Positions 9,098 to 17,163 of a DNA stretch of 64,000 nucleotides are shown in pieces. Source of the stretch: Candidatus Baltobacteraceae bacterium (GTDB lineage: Bacteria > Vulcanimicrobiota > Vulcanimicrobiia > Vulcanimicrobiales > Vulcanimicrobiaceae); assembly GCA_036489885.1 (NCBI GenBank), contig DASXEW010000003.1, forward strand, positions 1,736,001-1,800,000, read 5' to 3'. The position numbers and the translations under genes were made by a program. Positions within the stretch are counted from its first letter, which is position 1, and each line of letters begins with the position of its first letter. The notes below the pieces were generated by a model. The model saw only the letters and a program-made list of their open reading frames with translations, had not been told where the DNA came from and made no database searches.

Positions 9098-9936
9098 TGG
9101 CGACCCGAATCGTGCTCTTGGGGACGGCGGGCGGACCGTCTCCGAAACGTTCGCGTGCAGCGCCGGCCAATGTCGTCGTCGTTGACGACTCGCTGTACGT
9201 CGTCGATTGCGGGAACGGAGTCGCGCGTCAGATCGCACTGGCCGGTCTGGACATTCGCGGCTTGCGTGCGGTCTTCGTAACGCACCATCATTCGGATCAC
9301 AACGTTGACGCCGGGACATTGATTCAGCTCGCTTGGAGCGCCGGATTCGATCGCGGCGTCGACGTCCTCGGGCCTCCGCCGCTTCGCTCCATGCTGGCTG
9401 CGTTTCGTCGCTTTGCCGACGTCGATATCCGAACGCGTCTGGAGGACGAAGGGCGCCCTGACATCGATGCGCTGGTTCGGATTCACGAAATCGCACAACC
9501 CGGTCTCGTCTATCGGGATGCGCGCGTGATCGTAAATGCTGCGCTGGTCGAGCACCCGCCGATGGTTCCATCCTTCGCGTTTCGGTTCGACACCGCGGAT
9601 CGATCGGTCGTGTTCTCGGGAGACACCGCACCCTGCAAAGCGCTGATCGATCTTGCGAGCGGCGCGGATGTCTTGGTCCACGAGGTACTGCACGAAGGCG
9701 GGGCGGCCGAGATATTAGGACGTCTTAAGAATGCTACCAGACTTCGCGAACATTTGACGGCGAGTCACACGCGGCTCGAGGACGTCGGCACGGTTGCGAC
9801 CCGAGCCGGGGTGCGCACGCTGGTGTTGAATCACTTTGTGCCGTCCGAGGGAATCGACGATGAGGTGTGGCGCAGCGGAGCGGCCCAGGGTTTCGCAGGG
9901 GAGATAATCGTCGGCAGCGATTTGATGGAAATATAA
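9097..9936 (+). CDS. MBL-fold metallohydrolase, RNase Z/AtsA-like
   Basis: A 279-residue beta-lactamase-fold hydrolase. The GTG start at 9097 shares one base with the permease stop. It carries THHHSDHN (metal-binding HxHxDH), LVEHPP for the next His ligand, FSGDTAPC for the bridging Asp and LNHFVPSEG for the last His. The [20 protein letters not shown] start and the ligand pattern resemble the RNase Z/arylsulfatase AtsA branch. It lacks an evident flexible exosite arm, so a small-molecule esterase or sulfatase role is as likely as tRNA 3' processing. Substrate unknown. Confidence 0.8.
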   Translation: MATRIVLLGTAGGPSPKRSRAAPANVVVVDDSLYVVDCGNGVARQIALAGLDIRGLRAVFVTHHHSDHNVDAGTLIQLAWSAGFDRGVDVLGPPPLRSMLAAFRRFADVDIRTRLEDEGRPDIDALVRIHEIAQPGLVYRDARVIVNAALVEHPPMVPSFAFRFDTADRSVVFSGDTAPCKALIDLASGADVLVHEVLHEGGAAEILGRLKNATRLREHLTASHTRLEDVGTVATRAGVRTLVLNHFVPSEGIDDEVWRSGAAQGFAGEIIVGSDLMEI

Positions 9937-9953
9937 AAGAAGGAGAACGAAAC

Positions 9954-11597
9954 GTGGCGACTGTCGTGGATGCATCGCTTAGAGAGTCCGCTTGGAGCGC
10001 TTTATCGGCGCACTGTGAGAAGATTCGCGGACAACATCTGCGTGAGCTGTTCGCGCAAGATCCGAAACGCGCCGAAAAGTTCAGCGTTGAGGGCGCCGGC
10101 GTCTTCATCGATTATTCCAAGAATCGCGTCACTACGGAGACGATGAGCCTACTCGTCGGTCTTGCAACGGCTTCCGGCCTGCGCGAGAAGATCGACGCAA
10201 TGTTTAGTGGCGAGAAGATCAATATTTCGGAGCAGCGTGCGGTTCTGCACGTTGCGCTGCGCGCACCGAAGAATGCGTCGATCATGGTCGACGGCGTGAA
10301 CGTCATTCCTGAAGTTCACAAAGTGCTCGACAAGATGAGCGCGTTCTCGGAGCGCATCCGTAGTGGCGCGTGGAAGGGTCATACCGGCAAGCGCATCAAG
10401 AACGTCGTTAACATCGGCATCGGCGGCTCCGATCTCGGTCCGGTCATGGCCTACGAAGCACTGCGGCACTACAGCGACCGTAACATGACGTTCCGGTTCG
10501 TTTCGAACGTTGACGGCACGGACTTCTGCGAAGCCGTTCGCGATCTCAAAGCCGATGAGACGCTCTTCGTCGTCTCGTCGAAAACGTTTACGACTTTGGA
10601 AACGATGACCAATGCGAAAGCGGCGCGCACATGGGCGCTCGAGGAGCTGGGCGGCGACGAAAAGGCGGTCGCCAAACATTTCGTAGCGGTTTCGACCAAC
10701 GCGACTGAAGTCGCAAAATTCGGTATCGATACCGCGAACATGTTCGAGTTCTGGGATTGGGTCGGCGGCCGCTATTCGATGGATTCAGCGATCGGTCTCT
10801 CAACGATGATCGCAGTTGGTCCGGACAACTTCCGCGAGATGCTCGCGGGCTTCCATGAGATGGACGAACATTTCCGCACGACGCCGTTCGAGAAGAATCT
10901 GCCGGTACTCATGGGCTTACTCTCGCTCTGGTACAACGATTTCTTCGGTGCGCAAACGGTCGCCGTGCTTCCGTACGAGCAGTATCTCAAACGTTTCCCC
11001 GCCTATTTGCAGCAGCTCACGATGGAAAGCAACGGCAAGCACGTTACCGTCGACAGCAAGCCGGTCGCACACGACACGGGCCCGATCTACTGGGGCGAGC
11101 CGGGAACCAACGGACAGCATTCGTTCTATCAGCTGATCCATCAGGGGACGAGGCTGATTCCCTGCGATTTCATTGCGTTCATCGAGACCCTCAACCCGCT
11201 CGGCATGCAACATGACATGTTGATGGCAAACGTCTTTGCCCAAGGCGAAGCGCTTGCGTTCGGCAAGACACCCGAGGAAGTAAAAGCTGAAGGCTCGCCG
11301 GATTGGCTCGTGCCGCATCGCACGTTCGAAGGAGACCGGCCTTCGAATACGATCATGCTCCAGAAGCTCACGCCGGCTGCACTCGGCAAGCTGGTTGCGT
11401 TGTACGAGCATAGCGTCTTCACGCAGGGGATCATCTGGAACATTGATTCGTTCGACCAATGGGGAGTCGAGCTCGGTAAAGTTCTCGCGGTGCGCATCAT
11501 CCCGGAGCTGGATACGTCGAAAGACGTGCCGCTCAAACACGATAGCTCGACCAACCAATTGATCACCCGCTACCGTAAATTGAAAAAGGGGACATAA
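9954..11597 (+). CDS. pgi: Glucose-6-phosphate isomerase
   Basis: A 547-residue protein starting at GTG 9954, with a strong AAGGAG seven bases upstream; the longer frame to 9867 is rejected. It interconverts glucose-6-phosphate and fructose-6-phosphate in the cytoplasm. Diagnostic segments are [32 protein letters not shown], the signature [16 protein letters not shown], the catalytic [17 protein letters not shown] and the C-terminal [10 protein letters not shown] with its catalytic Lys. The length matches long-form E. coli-type Pgi. Its stop TAA overlaps the presumed ACG start of the next gene. Confidence 0.97.
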   Translation: MATVVDASLRESAWSALSAHCEKIRGQHLRELFAQDPKRAEKFSVEGAGVFIDYSKNRVTTETMSLLVGLATASGLREKIDAMFSGEKINISEQRAVLHVALRAPKNASIMVDGVNVIPEVHKVLDKMSAFSERIRSGAWKGHTGKRIKNVVNIGIGGSDLGPVMAYEALRHYSDRNMTFRFVSNVDGTDFCEAVRDLKADETLFVVSSKTFTTLETMTNAKAARTWALEELGGDEKAVAKHFVAVSTNATEVAKFGIDTANMFEFWDWVGGRYSMDSAIGLSTMIAVGPDNFREMLAGFHEMDEHFRTTPFEKNLPVLMGLLSLWYNDFFGAQTVAVLPYEQYLKRFPAYLQQLTMESNGKHVTVDSKPVAHDTGPIYWGEPGTNGQHSFYQLIHQGTRLIPCDFIAFIETLNPLGMQHDMLMANVFAQGEALAFGKTPEEVKAEGSPDWLVPHRTFEGDRPSNTIMLQKLTPAALGKLVALYEHSVFTQGIIWNIDSFDQWGVELGKVLAVRIIPELDTSKDVPLKHDSSTNQLITRYRKLKKGT

Positions 11598-13300
11598 CGG
11601 CGCGACAAACGGCTGCCGCGCTTCTTGCGTTCGCTCTCTTTCTGACTGCGCCGTCCTACGCCGGCGCCGATACCCGAGCAAACCTCGCACAGTTTTTTCA
11701 ATCGGCGTTTGCGCTGGCGGCAACCGATTTCAATACCGTGCGTGGCGCCGCCGTTAAGGATCGCGCAAACCTTTTCGTATCGTCAATGAGCGTCGATCCC
11801 GCGGTGGTGACGAACTGTGAGGTCACCGCCGGTAGAACGGGCCGCTTGACGTGCATCTTGACCGGCTATTCGGCCGATTCGCCGGATGCTGCGATCAAAG
11901 CGATCAGCGCCGCGCTGCCGAGCGACTTCGTGATGGCTCCGGCTCCCGCGCCGTTTCTGCCGTCGTGGGTGCGCGAACGCGACTACATGACGGTGTTGTT
12001 GTCCGCGACACGTTTGGGCCTTGCGATGTCGATCGAGCAAAGCATCAAAGCGCCGCCGGCGTCGTTCGTCCTGGACGGAAACGTCACGCCGATTCCGATC
12101 GTGACCGGGAAGGGCGACGCCGGAGGCTTCGCACGCACCCAAATCGCGGACGGCGTGGTCGTTGCAGCCGACGCGACCCACTCGTACGTGGCTACCGTCA
12201 TTCCGCCGGGTGCGCTCGGCGCGCTGCGCGTCGGGAATCCGTATACGGTAACGCCGCGACAGATTTGGCGCTTGGAGAAAGCCACGGTCGTTGCCCGCGA
12301 CGATCAAACGAATCTCACGCTGCTCTCCGTCGACAAGCTTCGCGTGATGCCGGCGACGTTTTCGCATCGATCGCGCGAGCTTGAAGATGTTCGCGTCTAT
12401 TATTTCGACGGCACGGCGGGCGACGTCGCACGCTCGCTTGATTCAGATTGGGCGCGGGACGTCGCGAGCGACGAAGGTACGATTCGCGTGGTCCATGCCT
12501 CGCCGCCGGGGTTCGACTTCTCGGACGATCGCGGTGGCAATTGGAACGGTTCCGTCATCGTCGATAAAGGGACGCACCAGGTCCTCGGGATCACGAACAG
12601 CGCCGGCCGCTCGACGCAGAACATGTGGTTCGGCGCATCTGCCGCTCCGATCGTCGCGCTTGCGGCCAAAGCGCATCTCACGCTCGCATTCGGATCCGAA
12701 GAGCAAACGGGCGGCATGACGCTGTCAAACGTCCCGACGCCGGGCATGATGTTCATGCGTCGCGCGCTACCGTCGATCGCGCGCATTTCCGTTGAGGATA
12801 GCACCGGGAGCGGCGTCGTCGTCGCGCGCACCGGAAATTCGGCATATATTCTCACTGCCGCGCAAATATTGAAGAAGAAAACCTCTGCGACGGTCTATTT
12901 TGCGAACGCGACGAAGGGGACGCGCGCAACCGTCGTGCGGACCGATCCAAAATCGGATCTTGCCTTGTTGCGCGTTGAAGGGCTCAACGTTTCTGCGGTC
13001 AGCCTCGCGCGCACCGTGCTGCCCGGGCTTGACGTCGCCGTCGTCGCCTTCAACCCGGGCGACATTCAATTCAGCGGTGCTCCGCATCTCGCGCAGGGTG
13101 TCGTCAGCAGCACCGATGATGCGCACGGAACGTTCGAACACGATGCCCCGGTCGACGACGGAAATCTCGGTGCGCCGATCTTCGAGCTCTCGACGGGTTC
13201 GCTGGTCGGGCTTGCCGAGGGACAACCGAGCGCCGGCGAATTTGTGGGCATTTCCTTGGCGCCGATTCGTCGCTTGCTAAGCGGGTTAGCGGGTACGTAA
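11597..13300 (+). CDS. Secreted protein with two degenerate trypsin-like domains
   Basis: About 567 residues if translation starts at ACG 11597. A signal peptide ([19 protein letters not shown] then SYAGA) lies in frame upstream of the first GTG at 11738. ACG has AAAGGGG five bases before it, and no ATG, GTG or TTG exists in between. The C-terminal half resembles a DegP-type protease, but catalytic positions are replaced: TAAQIL stands where TAAH is expected and DDGNLGAPIF where GNSGGP is expected, although DLALLRV keeps the Asp region. The N-terminal half repeats the pattern weakly (DQTNLTLLSV, NWNGSVIV). It is probably a non-catalytic, exported binding protein. Confidence 0.7.
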   Translation, partial: TARQTAAALLAFALFLTAPSYAGADTRANLAQFFQSAFALAATDFNTVRGAAVKDRANLFVSSMSVDPAVVTNCEVTAGRTGRLTCILTGYSADSPDAAIKAISAALPSDFVMAPAPAPFLPSWVRERDYMTVLLSATRLGLAMSIEQSIKAPPASFVLDGNVTPIPIVTGKGDAGGFARTQIADGVVVAADATHSYVATVIPPGALGALRVGNPYTVTPRQIWRLEKATVVARDDQTNLTLLSVDKLRVMPATFSHRSRELEDVRVYYFDGTAGDVARSLDSDWARDVASDEGTIRVVHASPPGFDFSDDRGGNWNGSVIVDKGTHQVLGITNSAGRSTQNMWFGASAAPIVALAAKAHLTLAFGSEEQTGGMTLSNVPTPGMMFMRRALPSIARISVEDSTGSGVVVARTGNSAYILTAAQILKKKTSATVYFANATKGTRATVVRTDPKSDLALLRVEGLNVSAVSLARTVLPGLDVAVVAFNPGDIQFSGAPHLAQGVVSSTDDAHGTFEHDAPVDDGNLGAPIFELSTGSLVGLAEGQPSAGEFVGISLAPIRRLLSGLAGT

Positions 13301-13331
13301 AAGCCGTCCGAAGCCGGGAATAAGCGGCTTG

Positions 13332-14342
13332 ATGCACGACAGGATACTGGCGCTCCTTTGGCCGCTGCTGTACGTCGCTCTCGGGGTCGCCGCGGGAGTC
13401 GCGACGCAACAACTTTGGATGTGGTCCGTCGGCCGGCGTATCGAGCGCCGCTTTGACGGAATTTCCGTTGCGACGAACGCCGCCGGAAATGCAATCTTTA
13501 TTTGTTTCGTGCTGCTTGGCATCTACGCGGCGACGATCTCGTATCAGCTGCCGGAGCAGACCCTCGACTTCGTCCGTAAGCTGCTCTTGGGCATTGCGCT
13601 CATGACGGCGACGTGGGTCGCCGGCCGAACGTCGTATGGCGTTGTGGCATTCTACAGCCGGAGCGCTGCGGGCTTGCTGCCGCAAACATCGCTGATGTCG
13701 TCGATTGCGCAGCTCTCGATCTTCGTCATCGGCGGGTTGATCGTGCTCGGATCGCTCGGGATTGCGATTGCGCCGATCCTCACGGCACTTGGTGTCGGCG
13801 GCTTGGCCGTCGGCCTCGCGCTCTCAGCGCCGCTCGCAAATCTCTTCGCGGGAATTCAAATTATCGCGTCGCGCGAGCTCAGGCCGGGTCAGTATGTGAA
13901 GTTCGACGGTGGGGTCGAAGGTTGGGTCGTCGACATCGCGTGGAACAATACGTCGGTTCGCGATCGTTCGGACAGTTTGATCGTCATTCCGAATTCGAAA
14001 GTCACGACGACGTCGTTCACGAATTACGATTTACCCGACTCGCACATGACGATCGAGATCAAAGCCACGATTAGTGCCGATAGCGATCTCGATGCGGCCG
14101 AAAAGGTCATTCACGATGTAGCGGTCGAGGTTTTGAAGGCGTGTAAGGTTGCTTCGCAGTTTGATCCGCAAGTACGGTTCCTCGAGCTGACGGACAGCCG
14201 CATCGAATTCGTCGTGTTTCTGCGCTCGGAAACGTTTGTCGATCAGTTCCAGATCCGGCACGAATTTGTGAAAAGGCTGCACAAGCGCTTCCGGCACGAT
14301 CCGAAAGCGCTGCCGATTCTTACCGGAGTCCCTGCGGCTTAA
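13332..14342 (+). CDS. MscS-family mechanosensitive channel
   Basis: A 336-residue inner-membrane protein with about four N-terminal hydrophobic helices. The pore helix region is visible as ALGVGGLAVGLALSAPLANL followed by FAGIQIIASRELRPGQYV, then the beta domain (GWVVDIAWNNTSVRDRSDSL, VIPNSKV) and a C-terminal alpha/beta domain. It releases solutes on hypo-osmotic shock. ATG 13332 is preferred; a TTG lies immediately upstream. It converges on the flagellar gene with a four-base overlap. Confidence 0.92.
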   Translation: MHDRILALLWPLLYVALGVAAGVATQQLWMWSVGRRIERRFDGISVATNAAGNAIFICFVLLGIYAATISYQLPEQTLDFVRKLLLGIALMTATWVAGRTSYGVVAFYSRSAAGLLPQTSLMSSIAQLSIFVIGGLIVLGSLGIAIAPILTALGVGGLAVGLALSAPLANLFAGIQIIASRELRPGQYVKFDGGVEGWVVDIAWNNTSVRDRSDSLIVIPNSKVTTTSFTNYDLPDSHMTIEIKATISADSDLDAAEKVIHDVAVEVLKACKVASQFDPQVRFLELTDSRIEFVVFLRSETFVDQFQIRHEFVKRLHKRFRHDPKALPILTGVPAA

Positions 14343-15082
14343 TCCGGAAGATCGACAATCGTCTTGAGCGTCGAGCCGGCGACCTCAACGCTCTTCGCGT
14401 TGGCATCGAAGGCAGTCTTCGCCGCGATCATCTTGACGAACTCGCCGCCAACATCGACGTTCGAGCTTTCGAGCATCCCCGAGGCGAGCGTCCCAAAGCC
14501 CGCGGTTCCTGCGCGTCCAACTTGCGCCGCACCGCTTGCAGCCGAGGCCTGATATCCGCCGCTGACACGCCGCAGGCCGCCGGCATTGTGGAATGTCGCG
14601 AGCGCGACGGTTCCAAGTGCCGTCGTTTGACCGTTGGCGTAGACGCCGTAGATAGCGCCGTTTGCGCCGATCGAAATGCTTTGCACGCCCGGAGGAATCT
14701 GCAGCGGCGCAACGCCCCCGTCGGCTGTGATCGTCATGACGTCAAGACCGCTCGACGGATCGACGAGCGTTCCGTTTGCATCCAGCGTGAAGTTGCCGTC
14801 ACGCGTGTAAACAGGGTCACCGTCGCCGCCTTGCAGCACGAAGAAGCCGGAGCCTGAGATCGCGACGTTCGTGCCCTGATCGCTTGGCACGAGACTTCCT
14901 TGCGCGGAATTGCTCGTGATCGTTGCGACCGTAACACCGCCGCCGGCTTGGTTTTGGAAATTTACGCTTTGAGCCTGAAAGCCCGTGCTGCCAACGTTTG
15001 CGACGTTGTTAGCATTTACGTCGAGTGCCTCGGCATACGCAGCGAGTCCTGAAGCTCCAATATTAAGTGGGTCGACCGACAC
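14339..15082 (-). CDS. Flagellar basal-body rod/hook protein (FlgE/FlgF/FlgG family)
   Basis: A 247-residue protein starting at GTG 15082 with GAGGACG just upstream. The N-terminal rod motif ALDVNANNVANVGSTGFQAQ and the C-terminal motif SSNVDVGGEFVKMIAAKTAF are the paired coiled-coil ends that define the family. The middle is short and Gly/Ala-rich (SGSGFFVLQGGDGDPVYTRD), closest in layout to FlgF or FlgG. No other flagellar gene is in the window, so it is either a detached member of a flagellar regulon or a remnant. Confidence 0.85.
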   Translation of the reverse strand: MSVDPLNIGASGLAAYAEALDVNANNVANVGSTGFQAQSVNFQNQAGGGVTVATITSNSAQGSLVPSDQGTNVAISGSGFFVLQGGDGDPVYTRDGNFTLDANGTLVDPSSGLDVMTITADGGVAPLQIPPGVQSISIGANGAIYGVYANGQTTALGTVALATFHNAGGLRRVSGGYQASAASGAAQVGRAGTAGFGTLASGMLESSNVDVGGEFVKMIAAKTAFDANAKSVEVAGSTLKTIVDLPD

Positions 15083-15145
15083 AACGTCCTCCTCGTCGTG
15101 ACGACTGAACGCGACGTACTTAGCTTGTTTCGCGTTCCTGACCTC

Positions 15146-15305
15146 TTAAACGCTTAGGAGGCGAGCAACGTTGCGCAGGTCCTTGATGAAGTTAGCAAGC
15201 TCACGTTTGCGTGCTTCGTAATCCGCTGGCAGCAGTGTCGCAAAAACGTCGCAACGAGAGGCCTTCAGGGAGGTATTCTTCAGGCGACCGAACCTCAGAA
15301 TTCAC
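15146..15305 (-). other. Possible small gene broken by one extra T; otherwise empty intergenic region
   Basis: The region 15083-15333 has no intact gene. On the minus strand a frame from GTG 15305 reads MNSEVRSPEEYLPEGLSLRR, and the adjacent frame continues LLPADYEARKRELANF to a stop at 15146. They would join into a 52-residue protein if one T were removed from the T5 run at 15242-15246. No convincing ribosome-binding site precedes the GTG, so this could be a pseudogene, a sequencing error or chance. Confidence 0.3.
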
Positions 15306-15333
15306 GATCCATTTATAGATGGGGGGATTCCAC

Positions 15334-15750
15334 ATGCCAGCAGGGATCAATCACGTTGCCGCGTGGGTCGCGGCGATCGTCTATTTTCTCCTCGGGTGGG
15401 TTTGGTACACGATATTCGGTGCTGCGTGGGCGGCGGCAATGGGCAAGACTTCGATGGGTGAGGGATCGCCAATGACCTATTTCTGGTCGTTTCTGCTTGG
15501 ACTCATCCTTGCGTATGCGACGGCTGTTGCGCTCGCGCGTCACCCTGAGGATCAAAGCGTGCAGCAAGGCGTGAGCTTTGCACTGTTCATGGGGATCGCG
15601 CTTTTTGCAACGCAGACGCTCAACCAAGTGCTGTATGCGGGGACGTCGTTTACGCTGTGGCTGATCAACACGGGCTACGTCGTCGTAGGGTTTGCGATCA
15701 TCGGCGCGATCGTCGGCGGCTGGAAGAAGAAGCCGCTCGCGACCGCTTAG
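15334..15750 (+). CDS. DUF1761-like integral membrane protein
   Basis: A 138-residue protein with four predicted transmembrane helices. ATG 15334 is chosen because GGGGGA lies six bases upstream; an earlier in-frame ATG at 15319 precedes that site. The N-terminal VAAIVYFLLGWVWYTIFGAA with its WY pair, the MTYFWSFLLGLILAYA segment and the ending KKKPL match the small DUF1761 family. Its function is not established. It converges on the uracil-DNA glycosylase gene with a four-base overlap. Confidence 0.75.
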   Translation: MPAGINHVAAWVAAIVYFLLGWVWYTIFGAAWAAAMGKTSMGEGSPMTYFWSFLLGLILAYATAVALARHPEDQSVQQGVSFALFMGIALFATQTLNQVLYAGTSFTLWLINTGYVVVGFAIIGAIVGGWKKKPLATA

Positions 15751-16295
15751 GGCCGCCTAAGCCACTTCGAGATTTCATCGTACGCGCGGACTTGATCCGC
15801 GCGCGTGAAGTGAGCGTTTGCGCCGCTTGGATTCGGCGCGAGGTAGATTCGTGTGTCGCCGAGCCGCAGCGGTTGAAAGCCGTGTTTTGCGACGGTCGAT
15901 TTGTCGCCTAGCAGAGCGTGGACGTGGCGATAGCCGGTGATGCCGTGGAAGCACGCGACGCGCGGCTTGAATTTCTTGAGCTTGTCGAGCAAAGCGTCGA
16001 CGCCGGCCGCGAGCTCTTTCAATGCGAGTTCGCTCGCTTTGGCGGTTGGGCGTTTGACGAGATCGGTGAAGCCGATCCCGTATTTTTGCAGCGCGCGATC
16101 GTGCTCGGGCGTCAGCACGTGTACGCGCAGACCCTTGCATGCTTCACTGCTGAGTTTCGATCGTGAGAGACACGGCCAGAATCGATTGCCGGGCCGCGCG
16201 AAATAATGTCCGTGCTCGACGGAATAAATCGACGGATTGATCCCGACGAAGATAACGTCGAGATTTCGGTTCAAGAGATCGCCGAGTGTTTTCAA
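15747..16295 (-). CDS. mug: G/U mismatch-specific uracil-DNA glycosylase (MUG/TDG family)
   Basis: A 182-residue protein of the uracil-DNA glycosylase superfamily, family 2. The active-site strand FVGINPS (GINPG in most members) with ARPGNRFWP and the later LAPNPSGANAHF loop are visible. It excises uracil or thymine opposite guanine in base-excision repair. The TTG start at 16295 lies six bases after the tRNA-operon terminator hairpin and has no good Shine-Dalgarno site, so expression probably depends on read-through from the tRNA genes or is low. Confidence 0.87.
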   Translation of the reverse strand: MKTLGDLLNRNLDVIFVGINPSIYSVEHGHYFARPGNRFWPCLSRSKLSSEACKGLRVHVLTPEHDRALQKYGIGFTDLVKRPTAKASELALKELAAGVDALLDKLKKFKPRVACFHGITGYRHVHALLGDKSTVAKHGFQPLRLGDTRIYLAPNPSGANAHFTRADQVRAYDEISKWLRRP

Positions 16296-16300
16296 AAGTG

Positions 16301-16327
16301 AAAGACCCTTATTGCTAAGGGTCTTTC
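16301..16327 (-). terminator. Rho-independent terminator of the tRNA pair
   Basis: A perfect 11-bp stem (AAAGACCCTTA / TAAGGGTCTTT) with a four-base loop. It lies six bases downstream of tRNA-Glu on the minus strand and is followed by CACTTTTG. Pyrimidine-rich sequence on the other side may make it act in both directions. Confidence 0.75.
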
Positions 16328-16329
16328 TT

Positions 16330-17052
16330 TCATGGTAGCCCCAACCGGATTCGAACCGGTGTTACCGCCGTGAGAGGGCGACGTCCTAGGCCAGCTAGAC
16401 GATGAGGCCTTGGCTCCCGGGCAGAGACTCGAACTCCAATAACGGCCTTCAGAGGACCGCGTCCTACCATTAGACGACCCGGGAATAAACTGTACTTGCC
16501 TCTATTTCTGCTCGCGAACGTCTCCGTTTGGCTATGACAATTCGGGCAAAGCATTCCGAGATTCTCAAGTCGATTATCGTCCCGAATGCCATTTACATGA
16601 TCGATTTGAATCGATAGCCGCTTACCTCTCCATTCCGTTAGACCGCATTCCTCGCATCTATTCTGCAGGATGCCCGCCTCGAGAAGACGGTTTTTTAAAT
16701 TCGTCCGGCTTTTCGCTTCGGCAGGCACACGGTCTATCGGCCGTTTCACCGGACGCGCGCGGATATCACCACGCACGACCGCTTTGTGCCAGGATCCGGC
16801 AGCAAAGCCGAAGCGGATTCGGCACTCTCGGTATGTGTGCCCTTCGTCGTAATATTGCTGAACAGCAAGCCAATCGTATTGACGTACGCGATTAGCCCAT
16901 GCTCCGTCTTCCGGCAGAACGATGTCGCCGCGCCGGACTGCCTTTCGCCACGAGGCGTAACAGAAGCCGAACAAGCTGCGGCACTCCGTTATCGACTTGC
17001 CAGAGTCAAAGGCGTTTTGGATCGCGGGCCAGTTGAAGCGTTTGATTCGCAT
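16330..17052 (-). CDS. HNH endonuclease with tandem DNA-binding repeats; frame runs through two tRNA genes
   Basis: Starts MRIKRFNWPAIQNAFDSG at ATG 17052. Two about 45-residue repeats follow, each W-A-Q...G...ECR-FGF...SW-KAV-RGDI (FNWPAIQNAFDSGKSITECR and YDWLAVQQYYDEGHTYRECR), likely helix-turn-helix units. The C-terminal HNH domain has CEECGLTEWRGK, IQIDHVNGIRDDNRLENL and GMLCPNCHSQ, with zinc cysteine pairs. The recognisable protein ends near GKYSLFPG at about 16485; there is no stop, and the frame continues through tRNA-Gln and tRNA-Glu to 16330. The family is common in phages and mobile elements, and position beside tRNA genes fits acquisition by transfer. Confidence 0.8.
   Translation of the reverse strand: MRIKRFNWPAIQNAFDSGKSITECRSLFGFCYASWRKAVRRGDIVLPEDGAWANRVRQYDWLAVQQYYDEGHTYRECRIRFGFAAGSWHKAVVRGDIRARPVKRPIDRVPAEAKSRTNLKNRLLEAGILQNRCEECGLTEWRGKRLSIQIDHVNGIRDDNRLENLGMLCPNCHSQTETFASRNRGKYSLFPGRLMVGRGPLKAVIGVRVSAREPRPHRLAGLGRRPLTAVTPVRIRLGLP
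16333..16409 (-). tRNA. tRNA-Glu (anticodon CTC)
   Basis: The 77-base gene folds as a cloverleaf. The acceptor GGCCTCA pairs with TGGGGCT, the anticodon stem TCGCC/GGCGG encloses the loop CTCTCAC (anticodon CTC), and the T arm holds GGTTCGAATCC. CCA is encoded. One base separates it from tRNA-Gln, so they are co-transcribed. Confidence 0.95.
16411..16484 (-). tRNA. tRNA-Gln (anticodon CTG)
   Basis: A 74-base cloverleaf. The acceptor TCCCGGG pairs with CCCGGGA, the anticodon stem CGGTC/GGCCG encloses CTCTGAA (anticodon CTG), and the T loop is GTTCGAGTC. CCA is encoded. It directly follows the HNH endonuclease coding region and is read through by that frame. Confidence 0.95.
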
Positions 17053-17054
17053 AT

Positions 17055-17068
17055 CGAACAAATGTTCG
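17055..17068. promoter_or_regulatory. LexA-like palindrome (CGAAC-N4-GTTCG) at the HNH gene start
   Basis: The 14-bp CGAACAAATGTTCG has two perfect half-sites and lies three bases upstream of the HNH start codon, where the ribosome-binding site would be. It matches the SOS-box form known from Bacillus and actinobacteria. Whether the LexA of this organism uses that site is unknown. Confidence 0.4.
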
Positions 17069-17163
17069 CATGCTTGAGTGCCATCAGTCTTGCACGCTGA
17101 AAGGCTCGCCTCGATGCGCCGGGTATAGTCTCGTCCCTGGCGCTCAACTAAGAGGAGGCTTTT

